From positions 45,851 to 109,850 of the forward strand of contig JAAZVZ010000008.1 in the NCBI GenBank assembly GCA_018623155.1: DNA of 64,000 bases, given 5' to 3'. The position numbers and the translations under genes are program-made. Source of the DNA: Glaciecola sp. GTDB lineage: Bacteria; Pseudomonadota; Gammaproteobacteria; Enterobacterales; Alteromonadaceae. Under the pieces are notes generated by a model that saw only the letters and a list, made by a program, of their open reading frames with translations, did not search any database and was not told where the DNA came from. Of this stretch, positions 1-7,552 are shown one piece after another (the stretch's first letter is position 1; the number at the start of each line of letters is the position of its first letter).

Positions 1-40
1 ATGCTTCTGTTGCAGTATCTATCGCCAATATATTGTTCAT
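1..40 (-). CDS. tsaB: tRNA threonylcarbamoyladenosine biosynthesis protein TsaB, 5' fragment
   Basis: Only the first 13 codons lie in the window; the gene runs off the left edge. The visible N-terminus, MNNILAIDTATEA, is the conserved start of TsaB (YeaZ), the ASKHA-fold partner of TsaD in making the t6A modification of ANN-decoding tRNAs. It starts 9 nt after the yoaA stop codon on the same strand, matching the yoaA-tsaB neighbourhood of many gammaproteobacteria, so the two are probably cotranscribed. The call rests on a short peptide plus synteny. Confidence 0.8.
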   Translation of the reverse strand, partial: MNNILAIDTATEA

Positions 41-49
41 AGTTCGTAT

Positions 50-1969
50 TTACTCTAATTCTTGTAAAAATTGACATGCCAAGGTTAAATCTCGAGTGCG
101 ACGCATATCGGGTAAACTTGATAAGAAAATTTTACCATAATTTTTTGTGACCAAGCGAGTATCACAGATGACTAAAACTCCTGAGTCGTTGACATCCCTA
201 ATTAATCGACCCGCTCCTTGTTTGAGGGTAATGACCGCTTGTGGTACTTGAATATCCATGAAAGCATTGCCACCGCGTTTTTTACAATTTTCGATTTTGG
301 CTTGCAACAGAGGATCATCGGGCGCAGCAAAAGGTAACTTGTCAATCAATACACAAATCAAATCATCCCCGCGAACATCTACCCCTTCCCAAAATGCCCC
401 AGTTGCTAGCAGAACGGCACCGGGTTCTGACACATAACTATCTAGTAAAGCTTGTTTGGAGGTACTCCCCTGCACGAGCAAGGGATTAGCGACGCGCTGA
501 GCTAATGCATCGGCTACGCGATTGAGCATATAGTGTGATGTAAACAACAAAAAACAACGCCCACGAGCTGCCATGATCAACTCTTGCGCCACCTCTACTA
601 CCCTTTCCAGCATAAGAGGATCCGAGGGTTCGGGTAAATTTCTTGGCACACATAAAATGGACTGTTTTTGGTAGGCAAACGGTGAATCAAGAACTAATGT
701 TTTAGCCTTGCCCAAACCCAACATATCTTGATAATGAGAAAAGTGTCCATTCACCATTAGAGTCGCTGACGTAAAAATCCAACTTCGCAAAGGTGCCTGC
801 GTGAGTTCAGAGAATTTATCCGCTATATTCAGTGGCGTTTGATGCATAACAACCTGTTTAGGCGTCGTTTCATACCAGAGACTGACATCGGGTGCACTTA
901 GGTCAGAAACTTCGGCAAAGTCGGATTTACCTTGCACCAGTCGCTCATAAATATTATCGAGTGCTTTGTCTCGGCCAATATGATGTTTTAGCATAGCAAC
1001 CGTTTCGTGCAATGCTTCCCGTAAGCGCGAATGTTGTTCGGCAATCGCCTGATTTCGCAAAACGTCTTCCCATTTCCCTTTACTGTTGTGTTCACCAAAC
1101 AAAATTCGTAGCTCACTTGCATGAAGCGCCATCTTACTCGCCATACGTTCAACTTGTTCGATGTCTTTTAAACTGCTGCGATATACCTGAGTAATATCAC
1201 GCGCAGCATCATGCAATAATCTTGTCGAAAAATTCACGCCAAAATATTCACTGGCGATATCGGGAATTTGATGCGCTTCATCAAAAATAATCGTTTGAGC
1301 TTCTGGGATCAGTTCGCCAAATCCCGTGTCCTTAAGAGCTAAATCCGCAAAAAACAAATGATGATTAACCACAACGATATCCGCCTCCATGGCTTCAGAA
1401 CGTGCTTTAACCACATAACATCCCTCGTAATCGGGGCAGTCTCGACCTAAACAGTTCTCTGCATTGGAGGTAATGAGCGGAATGATGGACGCATCTTCTG
1501 CCAAAGCCTGTAACTCTCCTATGTCACCAGAGTGTGTCACTTCAGCCCAATCGCGAACTGGTTTCAGCTCTGACAGGGTATTTTTGTCGCTAAACAATGC
1601 TGAAGAGCCCGTGTTTTTCTTCATCCTGTACGTACACAAATAATTAGCACGGCCTTTGAGTAAAGCAACTTGCAAAGGGGATGATAGAGCCTCTTTAACC
1701 ACTGGCAAATCCCGGTGAAACAACTGCTCCTGAAGGTTCTTGGTGCCGGTAGATATAATCGTTTTCTGTCCTGACAAGAAGGCTGGGGCTAAATAAGCAA
1801 ATGTCTTTCCTGTACCAGTACCTGCTTCAATAATGCTTTTTTGTTTGAGCTTAATGGCTTCTTCCACAGCGCAGGCCATATCAATTTGCGCTTGCCTAGG
1901 CCGATAACCTGGAATGGCTTGACTAAGCAAACCATCTGCCGTGAACACCTTTTTGGATTGGAAGCGCAT
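50..1969 (-). CDS. yoaA: DinG-family ATP-dependent DNA helicase YoaA
   Basis: This 639-residue protein is an XPD/DinG-type superfamily 2 helicase. Walker A is EAGTGTGKT (residues 48-56) and Walker B is DEAH (230-233). Four cysteines at about 112, 173, 178 and 184 fit the iron-sulfur cluster of this family. The length matches E. coli YoaA (about 636) rather than DinG (about 716), and the following tsaB gene supports YoaA. In E. coli YoaA works with the HolC subunit of the polymerase III clamp loader in repair of stalled forks; that role is inferred here from the family. Confidence 0.92.
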   Translation of the reverse strand: MRFQSKKVFTADGLLSQAIPGYRPRQAQIDMACAVEEAIKLKQKSIIEAGTGTGKTFAYLAPAFLSGQKTIISTGTKNLQEQLFHRDLPVVKEALSSPLQVALLKGRANYLCTYRMKKNTGSSALFSDKNTLSELKPVRDWAEVTHSGDIGELQALAEDASIIPLITSNAENCLGRDCPDYEGCYVVKARSEAMEADIVVVNHHLFFADLALKDTGFGELIPEAQTIIFDEAHQIPDIASEYFGVNFSTRLLHDAARDITQVYRSSLKDIEQVERMASKMALHASELRILFGEHNSKGKWEDVLRNQAIAEQHSRLREALHETVAMLKHHIGRDKALDNIYERLVQGKSDFAEVSDLSAPDVSLWYETTPKQVVMHQTPLNIADKFSELTQAPLRSWIFTSATLMVNGHFSHYQDMLGLGKAKTLVLDSPFAYQKQSILCVPRNLPEPSDPLMLERVVEVAQELIMAARGRCFLLFTSHYMLNRVADALAQRVANPLLVQGSTSKQALLDSYVSEPGAVLLATGAFWEGVDVRGDDLICVLIDKLPFAAPDDPLLQAKIENCKKRGGNAFMDIQVPQAVITLKQGAGRLIRDVNDSGVLVICDTRLVTKNYGKIFLSSLPDMRRTRDLTLACQFLQELE

Positions 1970-2070
1970 GGATAATTATGATTCCGCAATATGACCTAAA
2001 CGAGGTTGAAATTATGCCTGTAGATCCACTAGTATGCTACTGTACGAAAGGTAAAAAAGACACATATACG

Positions 2071-2355
2071 ATGCGTAAACTAGTTTGGATAGCGATATTA
2101 TCCGTTTCTACCGGGTTAAGTGGGTGCTCGTCACAAGCAATATACAATGATTTACAGCGCAATTTTCAAGCACAGTGCTATGAAAAGTTTATCGGCAGTG
2201 CGTTACAAGAATGCCTTGAGCGTTATAATACCCCATACCGTTCGTTCAAACGACAAAACGAAGAATTATTGGGTAAGGAAAAAACACCCAGTCTGACTGA
2301 GTTTGAGAAAAGCAAAGCCAAAGACGCAGAAGAAAAAGCAAAAACTAAGTACTAA
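2071..2355 (+). CDS. Small predicted outer-membrane lipoprotein, function unknown
   Basis: The 94-residue product begins with a lipoprotein signal peptide: basic MRK, a hydrophobic stretch, then lipobox LSGC with the acylated cysteine at residue 19. The mature part is charged and probably helical, with three cysteines, two of them in the first 45 residues of the mature protein, and a Lys/Glu/Ala-rich tail. I chose this ATG because earlier in-frame starts (from position 1978) put a polar segment ahead of the signal peptide. It is divergent from yoaA and converges on the TauE-like gene about 20 nt away. I do not recognise the family. Confidence 0.7.
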   Translation: MRKLVWIAILSVSTGLSGCSSQAIYNDLQRNFQAQCYEKFIGSALQECLERYNTPYRSFKRQNEELLGKEKTPSLTEFEKSKAKDAEEKAKTKY

Positions 2356-2375
2356 GAACAACTAAAATGCACGGG

Positions 2376-3317
2376 TCAGTGCGAAAGCATTTGCCCCCAT
2401 GGCAAACTTGCTACCCCCATAAACATAACCCAAGTTGCAAAAAACATTTTGACCTGTACTGGGTTAAACAACAATACAAGGTGCTTGGCAATGGTCCCTC
2501 CGACAATCGCACCAATACCTGCAAAAGCCACTATTGGGTAAACAATCGTCGAAAATCCCTCTGATGAAATGACATTATTTAATACAAAATAGCCAATCCC
2601 TGACCATACCGAAAAGGCGGTCAAAATCACCGCACAAGCAATCGACAGGGTCACCGAAGCATTGCGTAAAATCAAATAGACTGCGACCAACTCTCCCACC
2701 CCAACGGATAACCATGCGGTAATCATACCGCCAGCAAACGCCACAATGGGCAAGGCGATTTTGTCAAACAGGTTGGGTATAAAAATTTGATCCTCTTGTT
2801 TCATTTTAGGCAGGGTGACAAATAAAGCCACTGCGAGCAAAATAGAAAAACAGCCAAAGACCCAGTGTAATATATTATCTGATTGGGTAACTAAAGCCAT
2901 CAAACCTGAGTATTGAACCGTCCAAATTCCCAAAAATGAAAACGGTATTGTTAACCATAGTAATTTAGGCAATACCCGCCAAATCGATCGCAAAAAACTA
3001 TCTTGTTTCGATAATACATATTGGTCTCGCCAGCTTATGGCACCTGCGACCATACCGCAGCATTGAATCGCAAAACTTGTCGCCACAATGTTCATTGGAG
3101 TTAATTCAAATTGGTTGAATAAAGGAACAAATACCACACCACCGCCAGCACCTGTAGCATTGGCAAATATTGCTCCAACTATGCCAACTAAACTAAATCC
3201 TGCGTAATCCTGCACCACTGAAACGGGTTCAGGATGCATAAAGAGGAAACCAAATACAGAAAACAACAGTAATAAAAATAAGTAGAGTCTTCTTTTGCGT
3301 AGAGCAGAAGTTTTCAT
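2376..3317 (-). CDS. TauE/SafE-family sulfite exporter-like membrane protein
   Basis: The 313-residue protein is almost wholly hydrophobic, with about eight to nine membrane segments. It carries the glycine-rich GIVGAIFANATGAGGG stretch near residue 45, typical of the first repeat of TauE/SafE permeases. These proteins are proposed to export sulfite, sulfoacetate or other organosulfur anions; the substrate here is unknown. The reading frame is open further upstream (to 3608), but that would overlap the divergent DUF2244 gene and add a non-membrane leader. The ATG at 3317, beginning MKTSALRKRR with a purine-rich AAAGA ahead of it, is preferred. Confidence 0.8.
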   Translation of the reverse strand: MKTSALRKRRLYLFLLLLFSVFGFLFMHPEPVSVVQDYAGFSLVGIVGAIFANATGAGGGVVFVPLFNQFELTPMNIVATSFAIQCCGMVAGAISWRDQYVLSKQDSFLRSIWRVLPKLLWLTIPFSFLGIWTVQYSGLMALVTQSDNILHWVFGCFSILLAVALFVTLPKMKQEDQIFIPNLFDKIALPIVAFAGGMITAWLSVGVGELVAVYLILRNASVTLSIACAVILTAFSVWSGIGYFVLNNVISSEGFSTIVYPIVAFAGIGAIVGGTIAKHLVLLFNPVQVKMFFATWVMFMGVASLPWGQMLSH

Positions 3318-3399
3318 TATTCTTTGTGTAACAAGCAGTGTTATATAACAACCACTGTACACAAACCCTTTTAATAAAGAAAGATACAGCAGAAAAAGC

Positions 3400-3897
3400 A
3401 TGGTTGAGATCCAAGAACACCCAGATTCAACAATCATCAAACTCACCCCGAATCGTTCCGCAACTTGGCGAGAAACAAAGGTTGCTATTGGGATTATGGT
3501 CGCTTTAGTGATGACAATTGCATTGGGTTGGGCTGCGGTTGGAGCTTGGGTAATTTTACCTTTCGCTGGATTGGAAGTAGGATTATTTGCGTATTTTATG
3601 TACCGCATTTGTCGTCAGGGCTTTAATCAACAAGTTGTCACAATTACCAAGGAGTTTGTCCTCATTGAATCTGGCATCATGCGTCGAGAAGTCGCACGCA
3701 CTTATGATAGAAACCAACTGAGCTTCGAAGTGACAGAAACTGAACGCGATTGGCACCTACCCGATATTATCATGTGCTTGGGCTTATATCGCTTTAGTAT
3801 TGGAGAGTTTCTCAATAAAGATGATCGAGTCAAACTCAAAGACGCCCTGCAAAATAATGGTCTACCACTCTCCCGCACTCATTGGTGGAAAGATTAA
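3400..3897 (+). CDS. DUF2244 domain-containing membrane protein
   Basis: This 165-residue protein has a short polar N-terminus, two adjacent membrane segments (about residues 28-68) and a soluble C-terminal half. The sequence EVGLFAYFMYRICRQGF after the second helix, and the layout, match DUF2244, a family common in proteobacteria and often found near cytochrome oxidase genes. Its biochemical role is not known. It is divergent from the TauE-like gene, with about 80 nt between the chosen starts that probably hold both promoters. Confidence 0.8.
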   Translation: MVEIQEHPDSTIIKLTPNRSATWRETKVAIGIMVALVMTIALGWAAVGAWVILPFAGLEVGLFAYFMYRICRQGFNQQVVTITKEFVLIESGIMRREVARTYDRNQLSFEVTETERDWHLPDIIMCLGLYRFSIGEFLNKDDRVKLKDALQNNGLPLSRTHWWKD

Positions 3898-4008
3898 AAC
3901 CGGTACCACAGTATAATTATTAATTCTATTTATTGGTCAACGCATCAACACTTGTGTTCTAATCTTTACTAAATATCCAATCACAATAATAAGCATACGG
4001 GTAATACA

Positions 4009-5211
4009 ATGTCTAAATCATTCGATATCGTTCTCTATGGTGCGACAAGCTTTGTCGGACAGATCACTGCCAAATACCTTGCTCAACATCAAGCCGAAGC
4101 TTTCACTTGGGCGATAGCTGGTCGCAATCAAGCTAAATTAGAGTCGCTCAAAGCCGAGTTGGGGCTGGACGATTTACCTGTTTTACTCGCAGATAGTCAA
4201 GATGAAGACGCTTTACGCGCGATGACTACTCAAACCAAGGTAGTTATCTCGACGGTTGGCCCCTACGCCTTATACGGTGAAACATTAGTCAAAATCTGTG
4301 CTGAAACTGGAACGGATTACTGTGATCTGACGGGTGAGCCGCAGTGGATCAAGCAGATGTTGGATAAATACGAAACGGTTGCCAAAGACAATGGTGCGCG
4401 CATTATTCACTGCGCAGGCTTTGATTCCATTCCATCTGATATGGGCGTATGGGCGCTTCAAGAACACGCTATTGCAGAGACTGGTCAAGCCATCTCACAT
4501 ATTAAAATGCGCGTAAACAAAATTCGTGGCGCCGCCTCTGGTGGCACCATAGCTAGCATGCTCAACGTCATGGCAGATGTCGGCAAAGACAAATCCTTGC
4601 GCAAAGTATTGGTCAACCCGTATGTATTGTGTCCAGATGAACATGGTTTTCATGTACGACAAACCAATCACCAAAAAGCGCAGTTTGAGTCAGATACCAA
4701 TATGTGGGTGATGCCGTTTGTCATGGCGGCGATCAACGAGCGCATTGTCCACCGTACCAATGCGTTATTGGGAGCGCGTTATGGCTCAGACTTCCGCTAC
4801 GACGAGGCCATGCGCGCCAAGTCAGCCGGACAAGCCTGGGGGATGACCTTAGGATTGGGGGCGTTTATGTTAGGAGCGGCGACGAGTCTTGGACGCTCAT
4901 TGATGGCAAAGACTTTTTTGCCCAAACCCGGAGAGGGTCCCAGTGAGCAAGCGCAACTCAAAGGCATGTTCGACATGCGCTTTTACGGTACAACCTCTGA
5001 CGGAACAAAACTGGAATTTAAAGTTGAAGGCGATCGCGATCCTGGCTATGGCTCGACGGCCAAAATGCTCGCACAAGTCGGTTTGTGTCTAGCCCAAGAT
5101 GTTGGGCAGCTTGAGGGTGGTTGTTGGACCCCTGCCTCTGGATTAGGGCAACCCCTTATTGCACGCCTCGAAAAATACGCTGGCGTGACCGTTACTCAAG
5201 TTCAACGATAG
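4009..5211 (+). CDS. Saccharopine dehydrogenase-like NAD(P)-binding reductase (trans-acting enoyl reductase family)
   Basis: The 400-residue protein opens with a Rossmann dinucleotide-binding motif, LYGATSFVGQITAKYL (residues 9-24). It continues with the TVGPYALYGE and CAGFDSIPSDMG segments typical of the saccharopine dehydrogenase NADP-binding superfamily, the group that includes trans-acting enoyl reductases. A hydrophobic glycine/alanine-rich stretch near residues 280-300 could touch a membrane. No biosynthetic partners lie beside it, so the substrate is unknown; lysine metabolism should not be assumed from the family name. It is a single gene with short non-coding flanks. Confidence 0.82.
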   Translation: MSKSFDIVLYGATSFVGQITAKYLAQHQAEAFTWAIAGRNQAKLESLKAELGLDDLPVLLADSQDEDALRAMTTQTKVVISTVGPYALYGETLVKICAETGTDYCDLTGEPQWIKQMLDKYETVAKDNGARIIHCAGFDSIPSDMGVWALQEHAIAETGQAISHIKMRVNKIRGAASGGTIASMLNVMADVGKDKSLRKVLVNPYVLCPDEHGFHVRQTNHQKAQFESDTNMWVMPFVMAAINERIVHRTNALLGARYGSDFRYDEAMRAKSAGQAWGMTLGLGAFMLGAATSLGRSLMAKTFLPKPGEGPSEQAQLKGMFDMRFYGTTSDGTKLEFKVEGDRDPGYGSTAKMLAQVGLCLAQDVGQLEGGCWTPASGLGQPLIARLEKYAGVTVTQVQR

Positions 5212-5279
5212 TGAAAATTAATTCGTCTAGAGTATGCTCCATTAAGATCGCCTACTAATTTTTCATAGGGAGGAGGAAT

Positions 5280-5366
5280 GTGATATGGATTGAATTCCAG
5301 TCTCTTTCTGAAATGAGCACTGCATTGTTTCTTTTACTCGTAATCAAAACCGGCTCATGTGATTGA
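5280..5366 (+). CDS. Candidate 28-residue microprotein with strong ribosome-binding site
   Basis: A GTG-started frame encodes 28 residues with a hydrophobic core (ALFLLLVI) and ends at TGA 5364. It follows GGGAGGAGG at 5268-5276, one of the strongest Shine-Dalgarno matches in the window; using GGAGG at 5269-5273 the spacing is 6 nt. Two ATGs also sit here but each is followed almost at once by a stop (ATG TGA and ATG GAT TGA), so the site could also be a translated minimal frame or a decoy. The 3' part overlaps a nested inverted repeat. Coding status is doubtful. Confidence 0.25.
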   Translation: MIWIEFQSLSEMSTALFLLLVIKTGSCD

Positions 5367-5391
5367 GCTGTTTCATCAATTTGAGTAAAAG
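5331..5391. terminator. Nested inverted repeat between convergent genes, possible terminator
   Basis: CTTTTACTC at 5331-5339 is repeated in inverse orientation as GAGTAAAAG at 5383-5391. Inside the loop a second hairpin forms from GCTCA (5353-5357) and TGAGC (5364-5368). It directly abuts the stop codon of the reverse-strand gene at 5392. It may end transcription or protect the 3' end; no long U tract follows the outer stem on either strand. Confidence 0.35.
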
Positions 5392-5910
5392 TTATTTGAC
5401 TTTTTTATCGAACCTTTTTGCGGCTTTTTTCTCTAGGATAACCTCGGCTTGGGTTCGTAGCTTGTTCTTACTCCGAATATTTACAAACGGGTCTTTTGTA
5501 GCAACCTGAGGTTGTACCTCTTTGTCCTTCGCTTGAGCCGATGTTTTTGAACTTTTAGCCGTTTTGGCTTGGGCAATGGATGCTTGCGCTGTTTCTTTGG
5601 CTCTCAAGATTTTGGCTAAAACCGTATTACCTTTGCCTTTTTGCTTGGATTCTTCGGCTTCTAAACGCTTGTTGGCGTAATGATTGATGACAAAAAATCC
5701 AACTAATAAGGCAATATACGAGCAATATTTATAGATAAAACTCATGCCCGTTGCGACCACGGGATCTTGCATTTTCGCCCAGGTCAAATAGTCCGAATGC
5801 GCCATGTTAATAATCACAACCGTGAAAATGAGCAGCAGTGTTGTGACAATGAGGACTTTGTAATTACGCCAGAGCAAAAACGTCAGCGCGTATTTAATTA
5901 AACGACTCAT
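5392..5910 (-). CDS. Hypothetical protein with two membrane helices and a basic coiled C-terminus
   Basis: The 172-residue product has two predicted membrane segments (about 17-37 and 58-78) followed by a long charged tail rich in Lys, Ala and Gln, probably partly helical or disordered and facing the cytoplasm. ATG at 5910 is preferred to the GTG one codon upstream because it forms a TGATG stop-start overlap with the preceding gene, implying translational coupling. It is the last gene of a three-gene reverse-strand cluster. I recognise no family. Confidence 0.65.
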   Translation of the reverse strand: MSRLIKYALTFLLWRNYKVLIVTTLLLIFTVVIINMAHSDYLTWAKMQDPVVATGMSFIYKYCSYIALLVGFFVINHYANKRLEAEESKQKGKGNTVLAKILRAKETAQASIAQAKTAKSSKTSAQAKDKEVQPQVATKDPFVNIRSKNKLRTQAEVILEKKAAKRFDKKVK

Positions 5911-6137
5911 CACCCAAAGAACCCTAAACCTAACGCGGCCAATACGGCGAGGAAGCCTTTTTCTTTGAAGGAGTTGAAAATCTTTTGTTCTTCTTCGGCA
6001 ACGATGATCTCAAGCTCTTCTTCTGAGAAGTCAGCCAAATCTCGTTCGCACAAAATAATCCGTACCTTGGCGCGCTCAATCGCTTTATCTCGGATAGCTT
6101 GTTTGACCTTGTCTTTTTGATCGATAAAAAACTGCAC
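5910..6137 (-). CDS. Hypothetical 75-residue protein with hydrophobic C-terminus
   Basis: The product has a charged, probably helical N-terminal two-thirds (many Lys, Arg, Glu; one Cys at about residue 30) and ends in a hydrophobic glycine-rich tail, GFLAVLAALGLGFFG, which could be a tail anchor. The start is GTG, supported by GAGGGT with 6-nt spacing. Its stop codon overlaps the start of the downstream two-helix protein, so the two probably act together, perhaps as a small membrane complex (inference). Family unknown. Confidence 0.6.
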   Translation of the reverse strand: MQFFIDQKDKVKQAIRDKAIERAKVRIILCERDLADFSEEELEIIVAEEEQKIFNSFKEKGFLAVLAALGLGFFG

Positions 6138-6165
6138 TGAATACCCTCATGTTGAGGTTTACAGT

Positions 6166-6357
6166 CTACACGAAAATATCAAAATACTCCTGTCCGTCAT
6201 CGTCAATATGTGTATCTTTTTGTTGCGAATTGTGTTTTTGCAGCATCACATCATAGGCAGGATGATGGTTTTCTACAGTGAGATCCTTTTCATTTTCTGC
6301 GGTTTTGCGACTTTCTAAAGGGCGTTCGACAATCGCGGTTTCAACCAAGTTTTGCAA
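6166..6357 (-). CDS. Hypothetical acidic 63-residue protein
   Basis: This short polar protein is rich in Glu, Asp, His and Gln, has no membrane segment and ends in HIDDDGQEYFDIFV. An AAAGGA ribosome-binding site lies a few nucleotides ahead of its ATG. It is the first gene of the reverse-strand cluster, 28 nt before the 75-residue gene, and is divergent from the his leader region. I recognise no family; the shape suggests a soluble partner rather than an enzyme. Confidence 0.5.
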   Translation of the reverse strand: MQNLVETAIVERPLESRKTAENEKDLTVENHHPAYDVMLQKHNSQQKDTHIDDDGQEYFDIFV

Positions 6358-6418
6358 ATAGTCCTTTAATTTAAGACGATCCGCGCATAACTTATTACAA
6401 GATTCCCTGCCGTAGGCA

Positions 6419-6447
6419 TTGAATCAGCCACCACTATTGGGTATCAT
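6419..6447 (+). promoter_or_regulatory. Predicted sigma-70 promoter of the histidine operon
   Basis: A -35 element TTGAAT (6419-6424) and a -10 element TATCAT (6442-6447) are separated by 17 nt. They lie about 28 nt ahead of the leader peptide start, so transcription would begin near 6454 and include the leader and attenuator. Confidence 0.6.
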
Positions 6448-6474
6448 TCGCACCATTATTGATATGAGATTTTT

Positions 6475-6519
6475 ATGATTTTCAACAACGCAAACAACCA
6501 CCATCATCATTTAGCATAA
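6475..6519 (+). CDS. hisL: his operon leader peptide
   Basis: A 14-residue frame, MIFNNANNHHHHLA, contains four consecutive histidine codons and precedes hisG. This is the signature of a histidine attenuation leader: ribosomes stalling at the His codons when charged tRNA-His is scarce let an antiterminator form. Four His codons is fewer than the seven of the enterobacterial leader. The peptide itself is not expected to have any other function. Confidence 0.88.
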   Translation: MIFNNANNHHHHLA

Positions 6520-6534
6520 CCTTTCTGGTTTGTG

Positions 6535-6609
6535 CTGGAAGGGTTATTGTCCTTCCAGTGGCGTTGAAATCGATTCAAGACCCCCGGAAGGCACTTCTGG
6601 GGGTTTTTT
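6535..6609 (+). terminator. his attenuator with competing RNA hairpins
   Basis: The terminator is CCCCCGGAAG (6581-6590), loop GCA, CTTCTGGGGG (6594-6603), then six T (6604-6609). Upstream, CTGGAAGG (6535-6542) pairs perfectly with CCTTCCAG (6551-6558). CCTTCC (6551-6556) can instead pair with GGAAGG (6586-6591) inside the terminator's left arm, giving an antiterminator. The two states are mutually exclusive, as in classical attenuation. Confidence 0.85.
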
Positions 6610-6645
6610 GTTAGCGTTTGTACTCACATTTTTTAAGGAATATAC

Positions 6646-7545
6646 ATGAGTGACAGCAACCGATTACGTATCGCCATCCAAAAATCAGGGCGACTATCAG
6701 ACGACTCAATTGCTTTGTTAAAGGCAATAGGTGTCAAATTACAAATCCGAGACCGGTTACTTATCGCTCACTCTACCAATATGCCGATTGATTTGTTGCG
6801 TGTGCGTGACGACGATATCCCAGGATTGGTTATGGATGGCGTGGTAGATTTGGGCTTTATCGGTGAAAACGAACTGGAAGAAAAAATGCTTGAACGTCAA
6901 GCTTCCGGTAAGCCAAGTGAATTTAAAACTCTACGTCGTCTTGATTACGGCGGTTGCCGCTTATCTATCGCCGTGCCAAATGAATTACATTACGACGGTG
7001 TACAATCTTTAGAAGGCAAAAAAGTTGCCACTACTTACCCTTATCTTCTTGAACGTTTCTTTGCTGAAAAAGGCGTGAACGCCCAAGCAGTTATGCTGAC
7101 CGGTTCGGTCGAAGTTGCCCCTCGTGCGGGTGTCGCAGATGCAATTTGTGACTTGGTGTCCACCGGTGCTACGCTAGAAGCCAATGGCTTACATGAAGAA
7201 GATATCATCTTCAAATCCAAAGCGGTTCTTATCCAACGCAGCGGTGTGCTAGAAGGTGACAAGCAAGACATGATCAATCGATTCTTACCTCGTATCGATG
7301 GTGTTATTCAAGCCAAAGAATCAAAATATATTATGTTACACGCACCCAAAGCGTATTTGGAGCAAGTTAAATCATTACTGCCTGGCGCTGAGAATCCAAC
7401 TGTTCTGCCCCTTGCACAATCCGACGACACAGTGGCAATTCACGTGGTGTCTTCTGAGGATTTGTTCTGGACAACAATGGAAAAACTCAAAGCACTAGGC
7501 TGTAGTTCTATTTTAGTCATGCCAATTGAAAAAATGATGGGTTAA
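6646..7545 (+). CDS. hisG: ATP phosphoribosyltransferase, long form
   Basis: HisG carries out the first step of histidine synthesis, condensing ATP with PRPP. At 299 residues it is the long form, which carries the C-terminal regulatory domain for histidine feedback and needs no HisZ. The N-terminus ([16 protein letters not shown]) and the segment [24 protein letters not shown] are close to the enterobacterial enzyme. An AAGGA site precedes the ATG. It is first in the operon after the attenuator, with a 7-nt gap to hisD. Confidence 0.97.
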   Translation: MSDSNRLRIAIQKSGRLSDDSIALLKAIGVKLQIRDRLLIAHSTNMPIDLLRVRDDDIPGLVMDGVVDLGFIGENELEEKMLERQASGKPSEFKTLRRLDYGGCRLSIAVPNELHYDGVQSLEGKKVATTYPYLLERFFAEKGVNAQAVMLTGSVEVAPRAGVADAICDLVSTGATLEANGLHEEDIIFKSKAVLIQRSGVLEGDKQDMINRFLPRIDGVIQAKESKYIMLHAPKAYLEQVKSLLPGAENPTVLPLAQSDDTVAIHVVSSEDLFWTTMEKLKALGCSSILVMPIEKMMG

Positions 7546-7552
7546 ATCGCAC

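Noticed and set aside
1978..2070. Longer start for the small lipoprotein
   Set aside because: The extra residues would precede and disable an otherwise good lipoprotein signal peptide with lipobox LSGC.
3318..3608. Upstream extension of the TauE/SafE gene
   Set aside because: It would overlap the divergent DUF2244 gene by about 200 nt and adds a leader unlike the family.
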